From contig JAKLGL010000003.1 of assembly GCA_022710645.1 (NCBI GenBank), forward strand, positions 1 to 52,818: 52,818 nt of DNA. Reading direction: 5' to 3'. Below the pieces are notes generated by a model, which saw only the letters and a list, made by a program, of their open reading frames with translations, had not been told where the DNA came from and searched no databases. Positions 24,721 through 34,412 of the stretch are shown one piece after another. A program made the position numbers and the translations under genes. Each line of letters begins with the position of its first letter. Within the stretch, counting starts at the first letter, position 1. The DNA comes from Patescibacteria group bacterium (lineage in GTDB: Bacteria > Patescibacteriota > Patescibacteriia > Magasanikbacterales > GWA2-37-8).

Positions 24721-26013
24721 CTATGATTCTTTTAATATTTTTTTAACAACCTCTCTATCGTCCCAAGGGATTCTACGACCATTGGCAACCATGATACATG
24801 GTTCGGTGCCTTTTGCTGTCACAGCCACAATATCACCGGTTCGGGCCAATTTAAGGGCTTTTTTTATAGCTTCAAAACGATCTACTATTATAAATAAATT
24901 TTCACCATCTTTTTTTCCCGATTTTCTAACGCCAAGAGCTATCATTTCGGCGATTTCTTTCGGGTCTTCATCAAAGCAATTAACATCGGTAATCACCACT
25001 TGATCACACAATTTACCGGCTATTTCTCCCATAGCAAATCTTTTTCCTTTGTCTCGCCCTCCTCCATCACTGCCGATAACTCCGATAATTTTATTTTCTC
25101 CAGCCATATTTCGTAGAGTTTCAAATAATGCCGTCAAACTCATAATTTCATGAGCGTAATCGACAACTACTTTGAAATTTTGACCTTCTTCTATAAATTC
25201 CATTCTGCCCTCCACTTTTATTACCTTGGAGATTCCTTCCGATATTTTGTTTTCGGAAATTCCCAAAACTTTCCCTACAGCAATAGCAGCCAAAGCGTTA
25301 TAAACATTGAAAACTCCGGCTAAATTTAAAATATAAGGATTGTTGGCTATTTCAAAAACCGTCTTTTCCTTATCAGACATTATCAATCGCGCGCATAAAA
25401 AATCATTTTTATCCAAAAGATATTGATCATTATATCCATAACCGATTTTTTTATCAGCTTCAAATTGTAGAAAATATTTTGCATTTTCGTCATCAGTGTT
25501 AACAATGATGGTTTTTTGTATTTTTTTCCCGCCTATAGATTTAATCGCTGAATTTTTCAATCCAGCAAAAATCTTTCCTTTATCCGCTCGAAGGTTTTCA
25601 AACCCACCATGACGTTCTTGGTGTTCAGTACCCAAATTGGTAAAAACGCAAATATCATAATGCAAACCGAAATGACGATATTGCAAAATTCCTTCCGAAG
25701 AAGTTTCTATCACCGCATATCGACAACCGTTTTTGAGCATTACGGCCATCATTTTGTGAATTTCTCCTTTTCCAAGCATGGTCATTTTCCTATCATTTAA
25801 CCAACGACGATTTCCATCTTGAAACTCAACTGTCGACATAACCCCCACTTTTTCTCCGGTTTGTTCCAAAACCGTAGCTATCAAACGACAAGTGGTGGAT
25901 TTTCCTTTTGTCCCGGTAACACCGATAACGATCATTTTCCTTCCCGGACGACCGTAAAACCAATAATAAAAAATCGAAATAAAAAAATGATAAATTTTTT
26001 TTAGTTGATTCAT
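24721..26013 (-). CDS. Mur ligase, MurE-like (UDP-MurNAc-tripeptide synthetase)
   Basis: Adds the third amino acid to the peptidoglycan precursor, using ATP. The N-terminal P-loop GVTGTKGKSTTCRL, the 'TNLGTEHQERHG' block, 'GRMEFIEEGQNFKVVVDYAH' and 'GSDGGGRDKGKR' are characteristic of MurE. At 430 residues it is shorter than E. coli MurE (about 495) because most of the N-terminal UDP-binding domain is missing; the protein begins with a hydrophobic helix (about 8-20). MurT-like alternatives exist, but the DYAH and GSDGGGRD motifs favour MurE. Confidence 0.82.
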   Translation of the reverse strand: MNQLKKIYHFFISIFYYWFYGRPGRKMIVIGVTGTKGKSTTCRLIATVLEQTGEKVGVMSTVEFQDGNRRWLNDRKMTMLGKGEIHKMMAVMLKNGCRYAVIETSSEGILQYRHFGLHYDICVFTNLGTEHQERHGGFENLRADKGKIFAGLKNSAIKSIGGKKIQKTIIVNTDDENAKYFLQFEADKKIGYGYNDQYLLDKNDFLCARLIMSDKEKTVFEIANNPYILNLAGVFNVYNALAAIAVGKVLGISENKISEGISKVIKVEGRMEFIEEGQNFKVVVDYAHEIMSLTALFETLRNMAGENKIIGVIGSDGGGRDKGKRFAMGEIAGKLCDQVVITDVNCFDEDPKEIAEMIALGVRKSGKKDGENLFIIVDRFEAIKKALKLARTGDIVAVTAKGTEPCIMVANGRRIPWDDREVVKKILKES

Positions 26014-26021
26014 AGCCGGCT

Positions 26022-26597
26022 TTATTCAAATTTTAAACTGACTTCATATACAACTTGTTGTAAACGATTGAGCGATTGTTTGGCTTGGTCGAATTTTTGT
26101 CTATTATATCCGGTCAAATTCATATCCACCAATTCATTGATTATTTCTTCGGCAGCGGAATAACAACGTTTTACTTCGGTAAAATTTCTTTCTGTAGCCG
26201 CTTTTATGGCAAAACGTAAAATTTCACCCGGTACATCGCATAATCCTCCAATATAAATATCCGAGTCAATTTTCAAATCTTTGATTTTGGTCAAGCTTTT
26301 ATTTTCTACAAAAGACATAAATAACGATGCTTCGACAAACTCTTCCAAAGCAGCCTTAAAAGAACCCTCATCAAACAAATCAGCGGTAGCTTTAAATTTT
26401 TTATTCAACTCCATTAATATTTTTTTGGCTTCGCTAAGCGTTTTTTTAGCTTCATTCAAAGAACCGGCTTGTAAAGAAAAAATGGTTTTTTTAGATAAAA
26501 ACTGAGCATCTCCAGCAAATTTTATAACATCGCGTCTTTTTTGAGCATAATTTAAAAGCTCTTTTCTGACTTCTTGAAAAAATTTTTTATCTAACAT
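26022..26597 (-). CDS. Translin-like RNA-binding protein
   Basis: A helical protein of about 191 residues with the translin pattern: 'EVRKELLNYAQKRRDVIKFAGDAQFLSKKTIFSLQAG' near the start and 'YIGGLCDVPGEILRFAIKAATERNFTEVKRCYSAAEEII' in the middle. Translins bind single-stranded nucleic acids; archaeal and CPR members are poorly studied. I chose ATG 26597 over the TTG at 26609. It sits 8 bp before the MurE-like gene. Confidence 0.75.
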   Translation of the reverse strand: MLDKKFFQEVRKELLNYAQKRRDVIKFAGDAQFLSKKTIFSLQAGSLNEAKKTLSEAKKILMELNKKFKATADLFDEGSFKAALEEFVEASLFMSFVENKSLTKIKDLKIDSDIYIGGLCDVPGEILRFAIKAATERNFTEVKRCYSAAEEIINELVDMNLTGYNRQKFDQAKQSLNRLQQVVYEVSLKFE

Positions 26598-26643
26598 ATA
26601 ATATGACAAAAATTAATTTATCCACTGTTTTTTGAGCAGGGAC

Positions 26644-26672
26644 TTGATTTTTTTCTGAATTTAGTATATCAT
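26644..26672 (+). promoter_or_regulatory. Candidate promoter of the tRNA-Lys locus
   Basis: TTGATT (26644-26649), 17 bp, TATCAT (26667-26672) lie 53 bp before the copied tRNA-Lys 5' end at 26725. If this is the tRNA promoter, the GIY-YIG element sits between promoter and intact tRNA and is cotranscribed with it. Confidence 0.5.
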
Positions 26673-26734
26673 AATGAGCGTTATTTTGTCTAATCAAAGC
26701 CAAAGACAAAATCGCAATAAAAATGGGCCGGTAG

Positions 26735-26753
26735 CCCCTCACCTATGCCTTTA
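26735..26753. repeat. Left terminal inverted repeat of the GIY-YIG element
   Basis: A 19-bp sequence, perfectly inverted at 27000-27018. Its last base is the A of the ORF's ATG. It follows GGGCCGGTAG of the copied tRNA 5' end. Confidence 0.9.
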
Positions 26754-27010
26754 TGTTTTATATCTATCTTATAAAAAGTAAAGTAGATGAGAGTACCTAT
26801 ATCGGCTATACAAATGATCTAAAAAGACGCTTGGTTGAACACAACAAAAGACTGAACAAGTCTACCAAGAACAAAGCGCCTTTTGAGCTCGTTTATTACG
26901 AAGCTTACAAAGAAATGGCTGACGCAAAACATAGAGAATTTAATTTGAAACGTTTTGCCAAAGCTTTTCAACAATTGAAACTACGCCTTAAGAACAGTCT
27001 AAAGGCATAG
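26753..27010 (+). CDS. Single-domain GIY-YIG endonuclease (UPF0213/YhbQ-like)
   Basis: The 85-residue protein is one GIY-YIG domain: 'FYIYLIKS' and 'TYIGYT' give the two catalytic strands, 'LKRRLVEHN' the conserved Arg, and 'AKHREFNLKR' the metal-binding Glu. These domains nick or cut DNA and occur alone in YhbQ-type proteins and inside homing endonucleases. Here the gene exactly fills the space between terminal inverted repeats inside a tRNA locus, so it is the likely mobility enzyme. It has no visible Shine-Dalgarno sequence and may be read from the tRNA transcript. Confidence 0.92.
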   Translation: MFYIYLIKSKVDESTYIGYTNDLKRRLVEHNKRLNKSTKNKAPFELVYYEAYKEMADAKHREFNLKRFAKAFQQLKLRLKNSLKA

Positions 27011-27015
27011 GTGAG

Positions 27016-27018
<3 letters not shown>
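27000..27018. repeat. Right terminal inverted repeat of the GIY-YIG element
   Basis: A perfect inverse of 26735-26753. It contains the stop codon of the GIY-YIG gene (27008-27010), and its last three G are also the first three bases of the intact tRNA-Lys. Confidence 0.9.
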
Positions 27019-27088
<70 letters not shown>

Positions 27089-27185
27089 CCAAAAACACAT
27101 TATTTTGCAAGAGATGATGTTGTTTTTTTGAGAAAAACACACAGGGTGTTTTCATACAACAGTTCTTTAACACAGGAGGAAAAAA

Positions 27186-27524
27186 ATGACGACGAAGAAA
27201 AAACCGATCGCAGAACTCGAGAGTTACGCACAAGAAATCGCGGAAAAAATAACCACGATGAAACAACAATCACTGTTTCTCTCGAGAGGAGACGAATTCG
27301 ACAAAATGGCCTCTTTTATCAAAGAAGCCAGCAGTATTATCGAATCTTTCTCCGGTAAAATGCGCGCGGTGGAAAAAAGCGGTGAAATAGGCCTCATCGC
27401 TAAATTTTCAGGTCTACTTCACGACCTTAACTATCTTTCCGATAACATGTCGGAAGTGATGAGTAAAAAGAAAATGAGGCGGAACAAAAATATAGTTCCC
27501 CAAATGGCCGCTGTTTCTTCTTAA
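27186..27524 (+). CDS. Hypothetical helical protein, 112 residues
   Basis: A strong ribosome site AGGAGG (27174-27179) lies 6 bp before the ATG. The protein is wholly helical with heptad-like patterns and a basic C-terminal stretch (KKKMRRNK). No family is recognised. The codon use (Shine-Dalgarno, CGC/ACG codons) suggests higher expression than neighbouring genes. It has its own terminator and follows tRNA-Lys by about 95 bp; that gap holds a GAAAAACAC/GTGTTTTC hairpin near 27131-27153 that may end the tRNA transcript. Confidence 0.7.
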   Translation: MTTKKKPIAELESYAQEIAEKITTMKQQSLFLSRGDEFDKMASFIKEASSIIESFSGKMRAVEKSGEIGLIAKFSGLLHDLNYLSDNMSEVMSKKKMRRNKNIVPQMAAVSS

Positions 27525-27546
27525 ACCCGTCCGCCATGCGGACTAT

Positions 27547-27572
27547 GGACCCGATTTCGGGTCCTTTTTTTT
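27547..27572 (+). terminator. Rho-independent terminator
   Basis: A perfect 8-bp stem GGACCCGA/TCGGGTCC with loop TT is followed by eight T. A smaller hairpin, GTCCGC/GCGGAC, precedes it at 27529-27543. Confidence 0.9.
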
Positions 27573-27620
27573 GCCATTTTTAAAATTCTTGCTATACTTA
27601 TAAAAACCTACATTTCAATT

Positions 27621-28817
27621 ATGAAAGTCTCTTATTTAACTTTTGGTTGTAAACTCAATCAAGCCGAAACCGATTCCTTACGAAGAGAATTGGAAATTTT
27701 GGGTTATCAAACTGAAAAATTCGCCACTAATGAAGATATTTGTATCATTCGCGCTTGCGGAGTAACTTGTGGCGCCTCACAAACAACTCGCGAATTTATT
27801 CGTCGTGCTAAACGCAACGGAGTTTATGTGATTGTCGCCGGATGTTTGGAAAACAAACAATTGAAAGAAATCGATTTTATCGGTCAAACAAACGACCTAA
27901 TAAAAGAACATCTACTGGAAAATTTTGATCCGGGACAAAAACCTTCCAATTCCAAAAATATTTTTACTGACAAAACTCGCGCTTTTGTCAAAATCCAAAC
28001 CGGTTGTAATTTTCAATGTTCTTATTGCATTATTCCTTCGTTTCGCGGAAAATCAGTTAGTCGTAAAACAACAGATATTATTTCCGAATTAAAAACTTTA
28101 GAAAAAGAAGGATATCAAGAGGTGGTTTTAACCGGTGTAAATATTTGCCAATATAAAGACGGAAAAACAAAATTAGCGGATCTATTAACAAAAATTTTAA
28201 AAGAAACTTCTATCCCCCGTTTTCGTTTGGGTTCTTTGGATCCGCGTTTAATAGACGATAAGTTGATTAAAATCTACAAAAATCAACGTTTATTACCTCA
28301 TTGGCATTTGTCTTTACAATCAGGATCTGACAATGTCTTGAAAGCCATGCATCGCGGATATACCGCCAAACAATATGCCAAAATAGTCGAGAAAGTTCGC
28401 GCTTTGATTCCCGGTTTTTCTTTTACCACGGATATAATCGTCGGTTTTCCCGGAGAAACAGAAAAAAACTTTCAAGAAACTTTGGATTTTGTAGAGAAAA
28501 TTCAATTTACAAAAGTACATGTTTTTCCTTTTTCTCCCCGACCCGGAACTCCGGCCGAACAAATGAAGCCCTTGGTTCAAGATAAGATAAAAACCGACAG
28601 AGTTAAAATTCTAACTCTTCATGCTCGTAAAGTCGCCGAAAAATTCGTTTCGAATTTTTTTGGTCAAACAAAAAAAATTCTTTTTGAACAAAAAAAATCG
28701 GGCTGGTGGTACGGTTACTCGCCCGAATATTACAAAACAAAATTAAAATCTTCCAAAATTCTTCACAATAAGATAATAAGTGTGAAAATAACCGAAAAAA
28801 ATACACTTATCGACTAG
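27621..28817 (+). CDS. MtaB/MiaB-type tRNA methylthiotransferase
   Basis: A radical-SAM enzyme that adds a methylthio group to a modified adenosine in tRNA. Cys10, Cys46 and Cys75 form the auxiliary iron-sulfur site, and CNFQCSYC (Cys129, Cys133, Cys136) the radical-SAM cluster. 'GVNICQYKDG' and 'HLSLQSGSDNVLKAMHRGYT' follow. The N-terminus 'VSYLTFGCKLNQAETDSL' favours the MtaB (t6A) branch over MiaB (i6A). A C-terminal TRAM-like region is present. It overlaps murG convergently by 11 bp. Confidence 0.88.
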   Translation: MKVSYLTFGCKLNQAETDSLRRELEILGYQTEKFATNEDICIIRACGVTCGASQTTREFIRRAKRNGVYVIVAGCLENKQLKEIDFIGQTNDLIKEHLLENFDPGQKPSNSKNIFTDKTRAFVKIQTGCNFQCSYCIIPSFRGKSVSRKTTDIISELKTLEKEGYQEVVLTGVNICQYKDGKTKLADLLTKILKETSIPRFRLGSLDPRLIDDKLIKIYKNQRLLPHWHLSLQSGSDNVLKAMHRGYTAKQYAKIVEKVRALIPGFSFTTDIIVGFPGETEKNFQETLDFVEKIQFTKVHVFPFSPRPGTPAEQMKPLVQDKIKTDRVKILTLHARKVAEKFVSNFFGQTKKILFEQKKSGWWYGYSPEYYKTKLKSSKILHNKIISVKITEKNTLID

Positions 28818-29886
28818 CAGCTATTTCATCTATCAGAGATATTATTTTATCTTTCCTGGTTATAGGCAAAACAGTATGAAGACGTTCGCCTAATTTTTCT
28901 CGTTTTTCTTTGCTTTCCACTAACTCTTGTACTGATTTTCCAAGTTTTAAACCATTATCCCAAATTTCGTTCATCAAGATAACGGCGTTTTTCTGAGCCA
29001 AATATAAAGCGTTTTCCAATTGATGCGAATCGGAAATAGGCAAAAGAATCGCGGCTTTGGAGAGTAAGGCCAATTCGGTAATAGTGCCAAATCCGGCGCG
29101 ACTGACCACTACATCGGAAGCAGCGTAAGCATATTTCATTTCTTCATCAAAAAAACGAAACATTTGATAATTAGGGAAAAATTGAACTGCTTTTTCAGCC
29201 ATTTCAGTCGGACGTTCTTTGCCGACAAGATGAATCACGTGCCAACTTTTCGGCCAATGATTCAAAGCTTCTAAAATCATTTTATTTACTTTGAAAGAGC
29301 CTGTTCCTCCGCCTAAAGCGAAAATAACCGGTTCGTTGTCTTTTATCCCGAGTTTCATTTTGGCTAATTCTTTATTTTCAAACTCCAAATCTCTAGCCGG
29401 ATTCCCTATCCATTCCGATTTAACAATGGGAAAATATTGCAAGCTTTCATTTATAGCCACAGTGACTTTGGTGGCCGTATAACTCATAAGTCTGTTAGCC
29501 AAACCGGGTCTGACATCTTGTTGATGAACCCAAGAAGGAATCCCTAAAACACTTCCGGCAAAATGCAAAGGAACACTGACAAAACCTCCGGCGGAAATCA
29601 AAATATCCGGTTTTTCTTTGACTAAAAAATAAAAAGAGTGAAAAAAAATAAACACGAATTTTATCAGATCGTGAATATTTTTTAACGAAAAATAACGTCG
29701 CCATTTCGCTGTAAATATGGCTTTGTATTTTATTCCTCTTTTTTCAATCATTTCGCGTTCCGGCCCTTTACGCGTACCTACCCAAATAAATTCCGTATTC
29801 GGATATTTTTCTTTATAAGTTTCATAAACCGCCAAAAGAGGAACCACCGGACCCAATGTACCGCCGCCGGACAAAACGATTTTCAT
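28807..29886 (-). CDS. murG: UDP-GlcNAc:lipid I GlcNAc transferase MurG
   Basis: Makes lipid II from lipid I at the cytoplasmic face of the membrane. The N-terminal glycine loop SGGGTLGPVVPLLAV, 'GGFVSVPLHFAGSVLGIPSWVHQQDVRPGLANR', 'ALGGGTGSFKVNKMI' and the UDP-GlcNAc region 'VVSRAGFGTITELALLSKAAILLPISDSHQLENA' are all present. The length of 359 is normal. It stands downstream of dnaG-rpoD on the same strand with a 17-bp gap. Confidence 0.93.
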   Translation of the reverse strand: MKIVLSGGGTLGPVVPLLAVYETYKEKYPNTEFIWVGTRKGPEREMIEKRGIKYKAIFTAKWRRYFSLKNIHDLIKFVFIFFHSFYFLVKEKPDILISAGGFVSVPLHFAGSVLGIPSWVHQQDVRPGLANRLMSYTATKVTVAINESLQYFPIVKSEWIGNPARDLEFENKELAKMKLGIKDNEPVIFALGGGTGSFKVNKMILEALNHWPKSWHVIHLVGKERPTEMAEKAVQFFPNYQMFRFFDEEMKYAYAASDVVVSRAGFGTITELALLSKAAILLPISDSHQLENALYLAQKNAVILMNEIWDNGLKLGKSVQELVESKEKREKLGERLHTVLPITRKDKIISLIDEIAASR

Positions 29887-29903
29887 ATATTAGCTATATG
29901 TAA

Positions 29904-31247
29904 TTAGTAATCTCTCAATTTACCTACGATATTCATGCTTTTTATTTTTTCCAAAGCCTTGGCTTCTATCTGACGAATGCGTTCGCGAGTCACACCAAAT
30001 TCTTGACCTACTTCTTCCAAAGTATGAGTTACCCCGTCACTAAGCCCGAAACGCATCTCCAAAATTTTCTGTTCACGAGGCGCCAAATCTTTGATGGCGT
30101 TTTTCACATAATCACGTAAAATTTGCAGACCAGCGGCTCTGTCCGGAGAAATGTTTTTGACATCTTCGATAAAATCTTGCAAAGAGGAATTATCGTCATC
30201 GTCGCCGACGGAAACTTCCAAAGAAACTGTATCTTGAGAAATTTTGATAATGTGATTGATTTTTTCCACTTCTTCACCCATTTCCGCAGCCAATTCTTCG
30301 GCTGTAGGATCGCGACCTAAATCTTGCAATAAACGACGTTGAACTTGTTGGAAACGATTGATGGTTTCTACCATATGCACCGGAATACGAATAGTGCGAG
30401 ACTGATCGGCTAAAGCACGCGTGATAGCTTGACGAATCCACCAAGTGGCATAAGTGGAAAATTTATAACCTTTACGATGATCGAATTTTTTTACCGCTCT
30501 AAACAAACCAATATTTCCTTCTTGAATCAAATCCAGAAGCGACAATGTTTTTCCTACAAACTTTTTGGCGATAGATACCACCAAACGAAGATTGGCTTCT
30601 ATCAATTTTCTTTCCGCCGCTTTATCCCCTTTTTCTTTGCGTTTAGCCAAAGAAACTTCTTCTTCAGTGGTTAACAAAGGAATTTTGCCTATTTCTCTCA
30701 AATACATTTGAATGGAATCTGCGGAAATTTGCCCCAAATCAAAAGGTGTCGCCATATCCGGTTGTTCGCCTTGAAATTCTTTCAAAATTTCTTTATGCGA
30801 TTCTCGATTACCCAATAAACCTGTTTCATTTTCTACAAAAGAAAGCCCGTTCTTTTCCATTAAATCCAAAAATCCTTCATACAAATCCAAATACCTTTCC
30901 GGTCTGGAGAAAATCGTGTTTAATTCGACTTCGGTTATAAAACCACGGCTGCGACCCTTGTTTATCAAACCCCAAACCCTCTCTTCGCTTGGCTCTTGTA
31001 CTTCTTCCAAAGCAAATATCGGTTTATTTTTTATTTTACCTTTTTTGAGAGGTTTCAAAACTTTTTGTTTTTTGGAAAAAGTTTTTGTTTTTTTTGCGAC
31101 AATTTTTTTGTTTGCGGATTTTTTATTTTTTACCGTCAGTTTTTTTGCTTTTACAACCTTTTTTTTCAAAACTTTTTTCTTGAATATTTTAACGGCGATT
31201 TTTTTGATTTTTTTCGCTTTTTTTTGTTTTGTTCCGGCTTTTTTCAT
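29904..31247 (-). CDS. rpoD: Primary sigma factor RpoD with lysine-rich N-terminal tail
   Basis: The housekeeping sigma factor. Regions 1.2-2 ('[17 protein letters not shown]', '[37 protein letters not shown]'), region 3 and region 4 ('[26 protein letters not shown]') are complete, in agreement with the TTGACA/TATAAT promoters seen in this window. The first ~75 residues are almost entirely Lys, Ala and Val, like histone H1 tails, in place of an acidic region 1.1. A domain at about 80-170 resembles the SigA N-terminal region. It follows dnaG by 8 bp. Confidence 0.95.
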   Translation of the reverse strand: MKKAGTKQKKAKKIKKIAVKIFKKKVLKKKVVKAKKLTVKNKKSANKKIVAKKTKTFSKKQKVLKPLKKGKIKNKPIFALEEVQEPSEERVWGLINKGRSRGFITEVELNTIFSRPERYLDLYEGFLDLMEKNGLSFVENETGLLGNRESHKEILKEFQGEQPDMATPFDLGQISADSIQMYLREIGKIPLLTTEEEVSLAKRKEKGDKAAERKLIEANLRLVVSIAKKFVGKTLSLLDLIQEGNIGLFRAVKKFDHRKGYKFSTYATWWIRQAITRALADQSRTIRIPVHMVETINRFQQVQRRLLQDLGRDPTAEELAAEMGEEVEKINHIIKISQDTVSLEVSVGDDDDNSSLQDFIEDVKNISPDRAAGLQILRDYVKNAIKDLAPREQKILEMRFGLSDGVTHTLEEVGQEFGVTRERIRQIEAKALEKIKSMNIVGKLRDY

Positions 31248-31255
31248 AATTTCTT

Positions 31256-33055
31256 TTAAATTTTAATTTTGTTTAATTCGGAAAACTCTCTAAAATATTT
31301 TTCCATCGCTTCACTGTCGTTTTTCTCTTGAGCTTCGTTTAACAAAAGTTTTATTTTTTCTCTTTCGTTCTTAACCCATTCTTTGAAAATTTCATCGAAA
31401 GTTTTCAAAAACTCCTCTTTAAGTTCTTTGATATCTTTTTCTCCAAAATCGTTTTCCCCTTTCATCAACAACAACTCGATGGTTTCTCTTTCGTTATTTT
31501 GCATGACCGCCGACATTATCGTTTCTTTGCCAAAATCGGCTTTATTATTATAACTGTTTACGATAATTTCGTAAAGCTTCCGAAATTCCGGAAAACCAAA
31601 AAAATCAGACTTCATTTTATCTTTGATATCAACCAAAAAACCGGGTTTTATCATCAAAATAGCCAATAATTGTTCTTCTAAAGATTTGCTACGATTATTA
31701 AATAACTCCGAAATATTTTTTTCCGTCGTATTGAGTTTATTGTCGGATTTTTGTTTAGAATTTTTTGCTTTATCGAAACTTCTCATTGTTTGACGCAATA
31801 ATTCCGTTTGTATACTAAATTTGTCAGCCATTTTTTGCAACCAATAATCTTGTTCTATCTTTTCCGGGATTTTATTTATTTGTTCCAATAATTCTCCGGC
31901 AGCCTTTCTCTTTTCTTCCGGCTTTTGTAAAGAATATTTCTCCAAAACTCTTTCAAAAAACCATTCCATAATGAGTTTGGATTTTTCCACGGCTTCAAAC
32001 CAAATTTCCGGATTTTTTTTGAGACATTCATCAGCATCTTTGCCGGCCCCTTTAGGTATTTGAATAACTTTTACATTCATACCTTGAGTTATAGCCGTGT
32101 CTATTCCGCGTTTGGCGGCATTTTCTCCGGCGCTGTCAGCATCAAAAGCCATTGCTAAATTTTTGGTAAATCTTTTTATCAAAACGATTTGTTCTTCGGT
32201 CAAAGCCGTGCCCGAAGCCGCTATAACATTTTTCATACCTGCTTGATGACAAGCTACCACATCCATTTGCCCTTCTACCAACACGGCTAAATCTTTACTT
32301 TTTATTTCTTGTTTTGCTTTATTTAAACCGTATAAAACCCTGGATTTATCATAAATCTCCGTTTGCGGAGTATTAACGTATTTTCCGCCGGAATTTTCAG
32401 TTTCCACCAAAACCCTACCGGTAAATCCCACTATATTTCCATGCACATCGGATAACGGAAACATTATTCTACCTCGAAAACGATCAAAATACCCTCTATT
32501 ATTTTCTTTTTTCAAAGACAATCCCGCAGCTATCAAATCATCAATATTAAAACCTCTTTTTAACAAATATTGCGTCAATAAATCCCACTGATCGGGAATA
32601 AAACCTATTTGCCAATTTTCTATCATTTCTTTGGAAACACCCCTTTTTTCCAGATATTCTCTGGCGGATTTTGCCGGAGTCATTTCCAATAAAAATCTGT
32701 AAAAAAAATTAGCCGCTTTGGAATTTATTTCAAACAAACGATTTTTTTTATCTTTATTTACTTCCGCGGCAAAACTTTGGGTTAATTTTACACCAGCTTT
32801 ATCAGCCAATATTTTCAGCGCTTCGGGAAAACTGATACCTTCTATCTCTTGCAAAAAAGAAAAAATATCGCCTCCTTTTCCGCAACCAAAACAATGCCAA
32901 ATTTGTTTTTCCGGCGAAATCATAAAAGAAGGAGTTTTTTCATGATGAAAAGGACAGTTGGCTTTCCAATAAGCCCCGGCCTTTTTCATCGGCAAATATT
33001 CCTCAATCAGTTGCTTTACATCTATTTTGTCCTTTATAGTTTGGACGTCAGACAT
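31256..33055 (-). CDS. dnaG: DNA primase DnaG
   Basis: Makes RNA primers at the replication fork. The CHC2 zinc motif is Cys34-His37-Cys55-Cys58 ('[11 protein letters not shown]', '[10 protein letters not shown]'). The Toprim core has '[16 protein letters not shown]' and '[15 protein letters not shown]'. The C-terminal helicase-binding region is helical. I chose ATG 33055 (MSDVQTIKD), since the family starts close to this point; the 33085 start adds ten unlikely residues. With rpoD directly downstream this is the classic dnaG-rpoD arrangement without rpsU. Confidence 0.95.
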   Translation of the reverse strand: MSDVQTIKDKIDVKQLIEEYLPMKKAGAYWKANCPFHHEKTPSFMISPEKQIWHCFGCGKGGDIFSFLQEIEGISFPEALKILADKAGVKLTQSFAAEVNKDKKNRLFEINSKAANFFYRFLLEMTPAKSAREYLEKRGVSKEMIENWQIGFIPDQWDLLTQYLLKRGFNIDDLIAAGLSLKKENNRGYFDRFRGRIMFPLSDVHGNIVGFTGRVLVETENSGGKYVNTPQTEIYDKSRVLYGLNKAKQEIKSKDLAVLVEGQMDVVACHQAGMKNVIAASGTALTEEQIVLIKRFTKNLAMAFDADSAGENAAKRGIDTAITQGMNVKVIQIPKGAGKDADECLKKNPEIWFEAVEKSKLIMEWFFERVLEKYSLQKPEEKRKAAGELLEQINKIPEKIEQDYWLQKMADKFSIQTELLRQTMRSFDKAKNSKQKSDNKLNTTEKNISELFNNRSKSLEEQLLAILMIKPGFLVDIKDKMKSDFFGFPEFRKLYEIIVNSYNNKADFGKETIMSAVMQNNERETIELLLMKGENDFGEKDIKELKEEFLKTFDEIFKEWVKNEREKIKLLLNEAQEKNDSEAMEKYFREFSELNKIKI

Positions 33056-33167
33056 AAATAAAATTCGAACAATACAAATTAACATCCGAATTCCCCAAGC
33101 TGGCGAATAGTGGATTCGGATTATGTTTTAACTATCGCAGATTTAAGCCAAAAAGTCAATTATCCAT

Positions 33168-34412
33168 CTATTCCTTTCTGAGCGCTTCAATAGGATTTAA
33201 ATTAGCCGCTTTTTTGGCCGGGTAAATACCAAAAATCAAACCTATCACCGCTGAAAAACCCACTGCTAAAATAATAGAAGAAAACGGAACCGCATATACC
33301 CAAACAAAATTATAAGATACGGCAACCAAATAAATAATCAAGGCTAGAATAGCTCCGAGAATTATACCAAAAAATCCACCGAACAGGGTAAGGAGAACTG
33401 CTTCTGTCAAAAATTGCCAAAGCACATCGCGATTTTTGGCGCCTATGGCTTTACGCAAACCTATTTCAAAAGTTCTTTCCGTAACCGAAACATACATAAT
33501 ATTCATAATTCCAACCCCTCCGACCAAAAGCGAAACACAAACCAATGCCACCAAAAGAAAAGTTAGTCCGTCAACTACATTACTTAACATATTAGCCGCT
33601 TCTTCCATAGTATTCACCGCAAAATCATCCTTGTTTGGATCGGTTATATCGTGATTTTCTCGTATTATTTCTTCTAATTCTGAAACTGTTTGTTTTATTT
33701 CATCTCTATTACGCGCTTTAGCTACGATTTGTTGCATATAATCAATGCCCAAAATTCTCTTTTGCATTGTTTTGGTAGGTAACACTACCATTTTATCCAT
33801 ATCCATGCCAAAAACCGCACCGCGTTTAACAGCAACACCGACAACCCTAAAAGGTTTACCTTTGATATAAATTGTCTTACCGACCGGATCATCTTCTCCG
33901 AACAACAAATCTTTCATCGTGTAACCGAGCACAGCCACTTGCGCCAGAGAATCTTCTTCGTCTTTAGTAAAAAGACGACCTGAGGCTAATTCAAATTTTT
34001 CCACTTCTTGCAAATTATATCCTTCCCCCATCAATAAACTGGTTTTACTTTCATTTTGATATTTAACTATGGCTTGCCCCATTACCATTCCATAGGCAGC
34101 GTCAATATTGGGATGTTTTTGTACATCTTCCAAATCTCGTTCCTTGAGAGTGGTGATAGTAATGCCAGTCGCCTGTCCCATGGCATTTTCATTTGAAGTT
34201 TTTTTAGTTGAAGGAATTTTGACTTCCACAGTCATGGTATTTGGCGAATAAACTTCCAATTGACTCATAACCATTTTATTCAAACCTTTACCGGCCGCCA
34301 TTATGGCGATTACTACCGCAATCCCGATACTAACTCCGAGGATAGTCAAAATAGTTCGCGTTTTTTGCGCCAAAAGAGCTCTAATAGCCAGATGTAAAGA
34401 AGTTTTATTCAT
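33168..34412 (-). CDS. MacB-type ABC permease, second of two
   Basis: A 414-residue permease with one N-terminal helix, an external MacB-PCD domain ('LNKMVMSQLEVYSPNTMTVEV' and 'VLGYTMKDLLFGEDDPVGKTI') and three C-terminal helices ending in 'GIYPAKKAANLNPIEALRKE', a conserved FtsX/MacB ending. It overlaps the other permease gene by 8 bp. The two are homologous but distinct, so the exporter is probably a heterodimer with the ATPase at 35644. Confidence 0.9.
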   Translation of the reverse strand: MNKTSLHLAIRALLAQKTRTILTILGVSIGIAVVIAIMAAGKGLNKMVMSQLEVYSPNTMTVEVKIPSTKKTSNENAMGQATGITITTLKERDLEDVQKHPNIDAAYGMVMGQAIVKYQNESKTSLLMGEGYNLQEVEKFELASGRLFTKDEEDSLAQVAVLGYTMKDLLFGEDDPVGKTIYIKGKPFRVVGVAVKRGAVFGMDMDKMVVLPTKTMQKRILGIDYMQQIVAKARNRDEIKQTVSELEEIIRENHDITDPNKDDFAVNTMEEAANMLSNVVDGLTFLLVALVCVSLLVGGVGIMNIMYVSVTERTFEIGLRKAIGAKNRDVLWQFLTEAVLLTLFGGFFGIILGAILALIIYLVAVSYNFVWVYAVPFSSIILAVGFSAVIGLIFGIYPAKKAANLNPIEALRKE

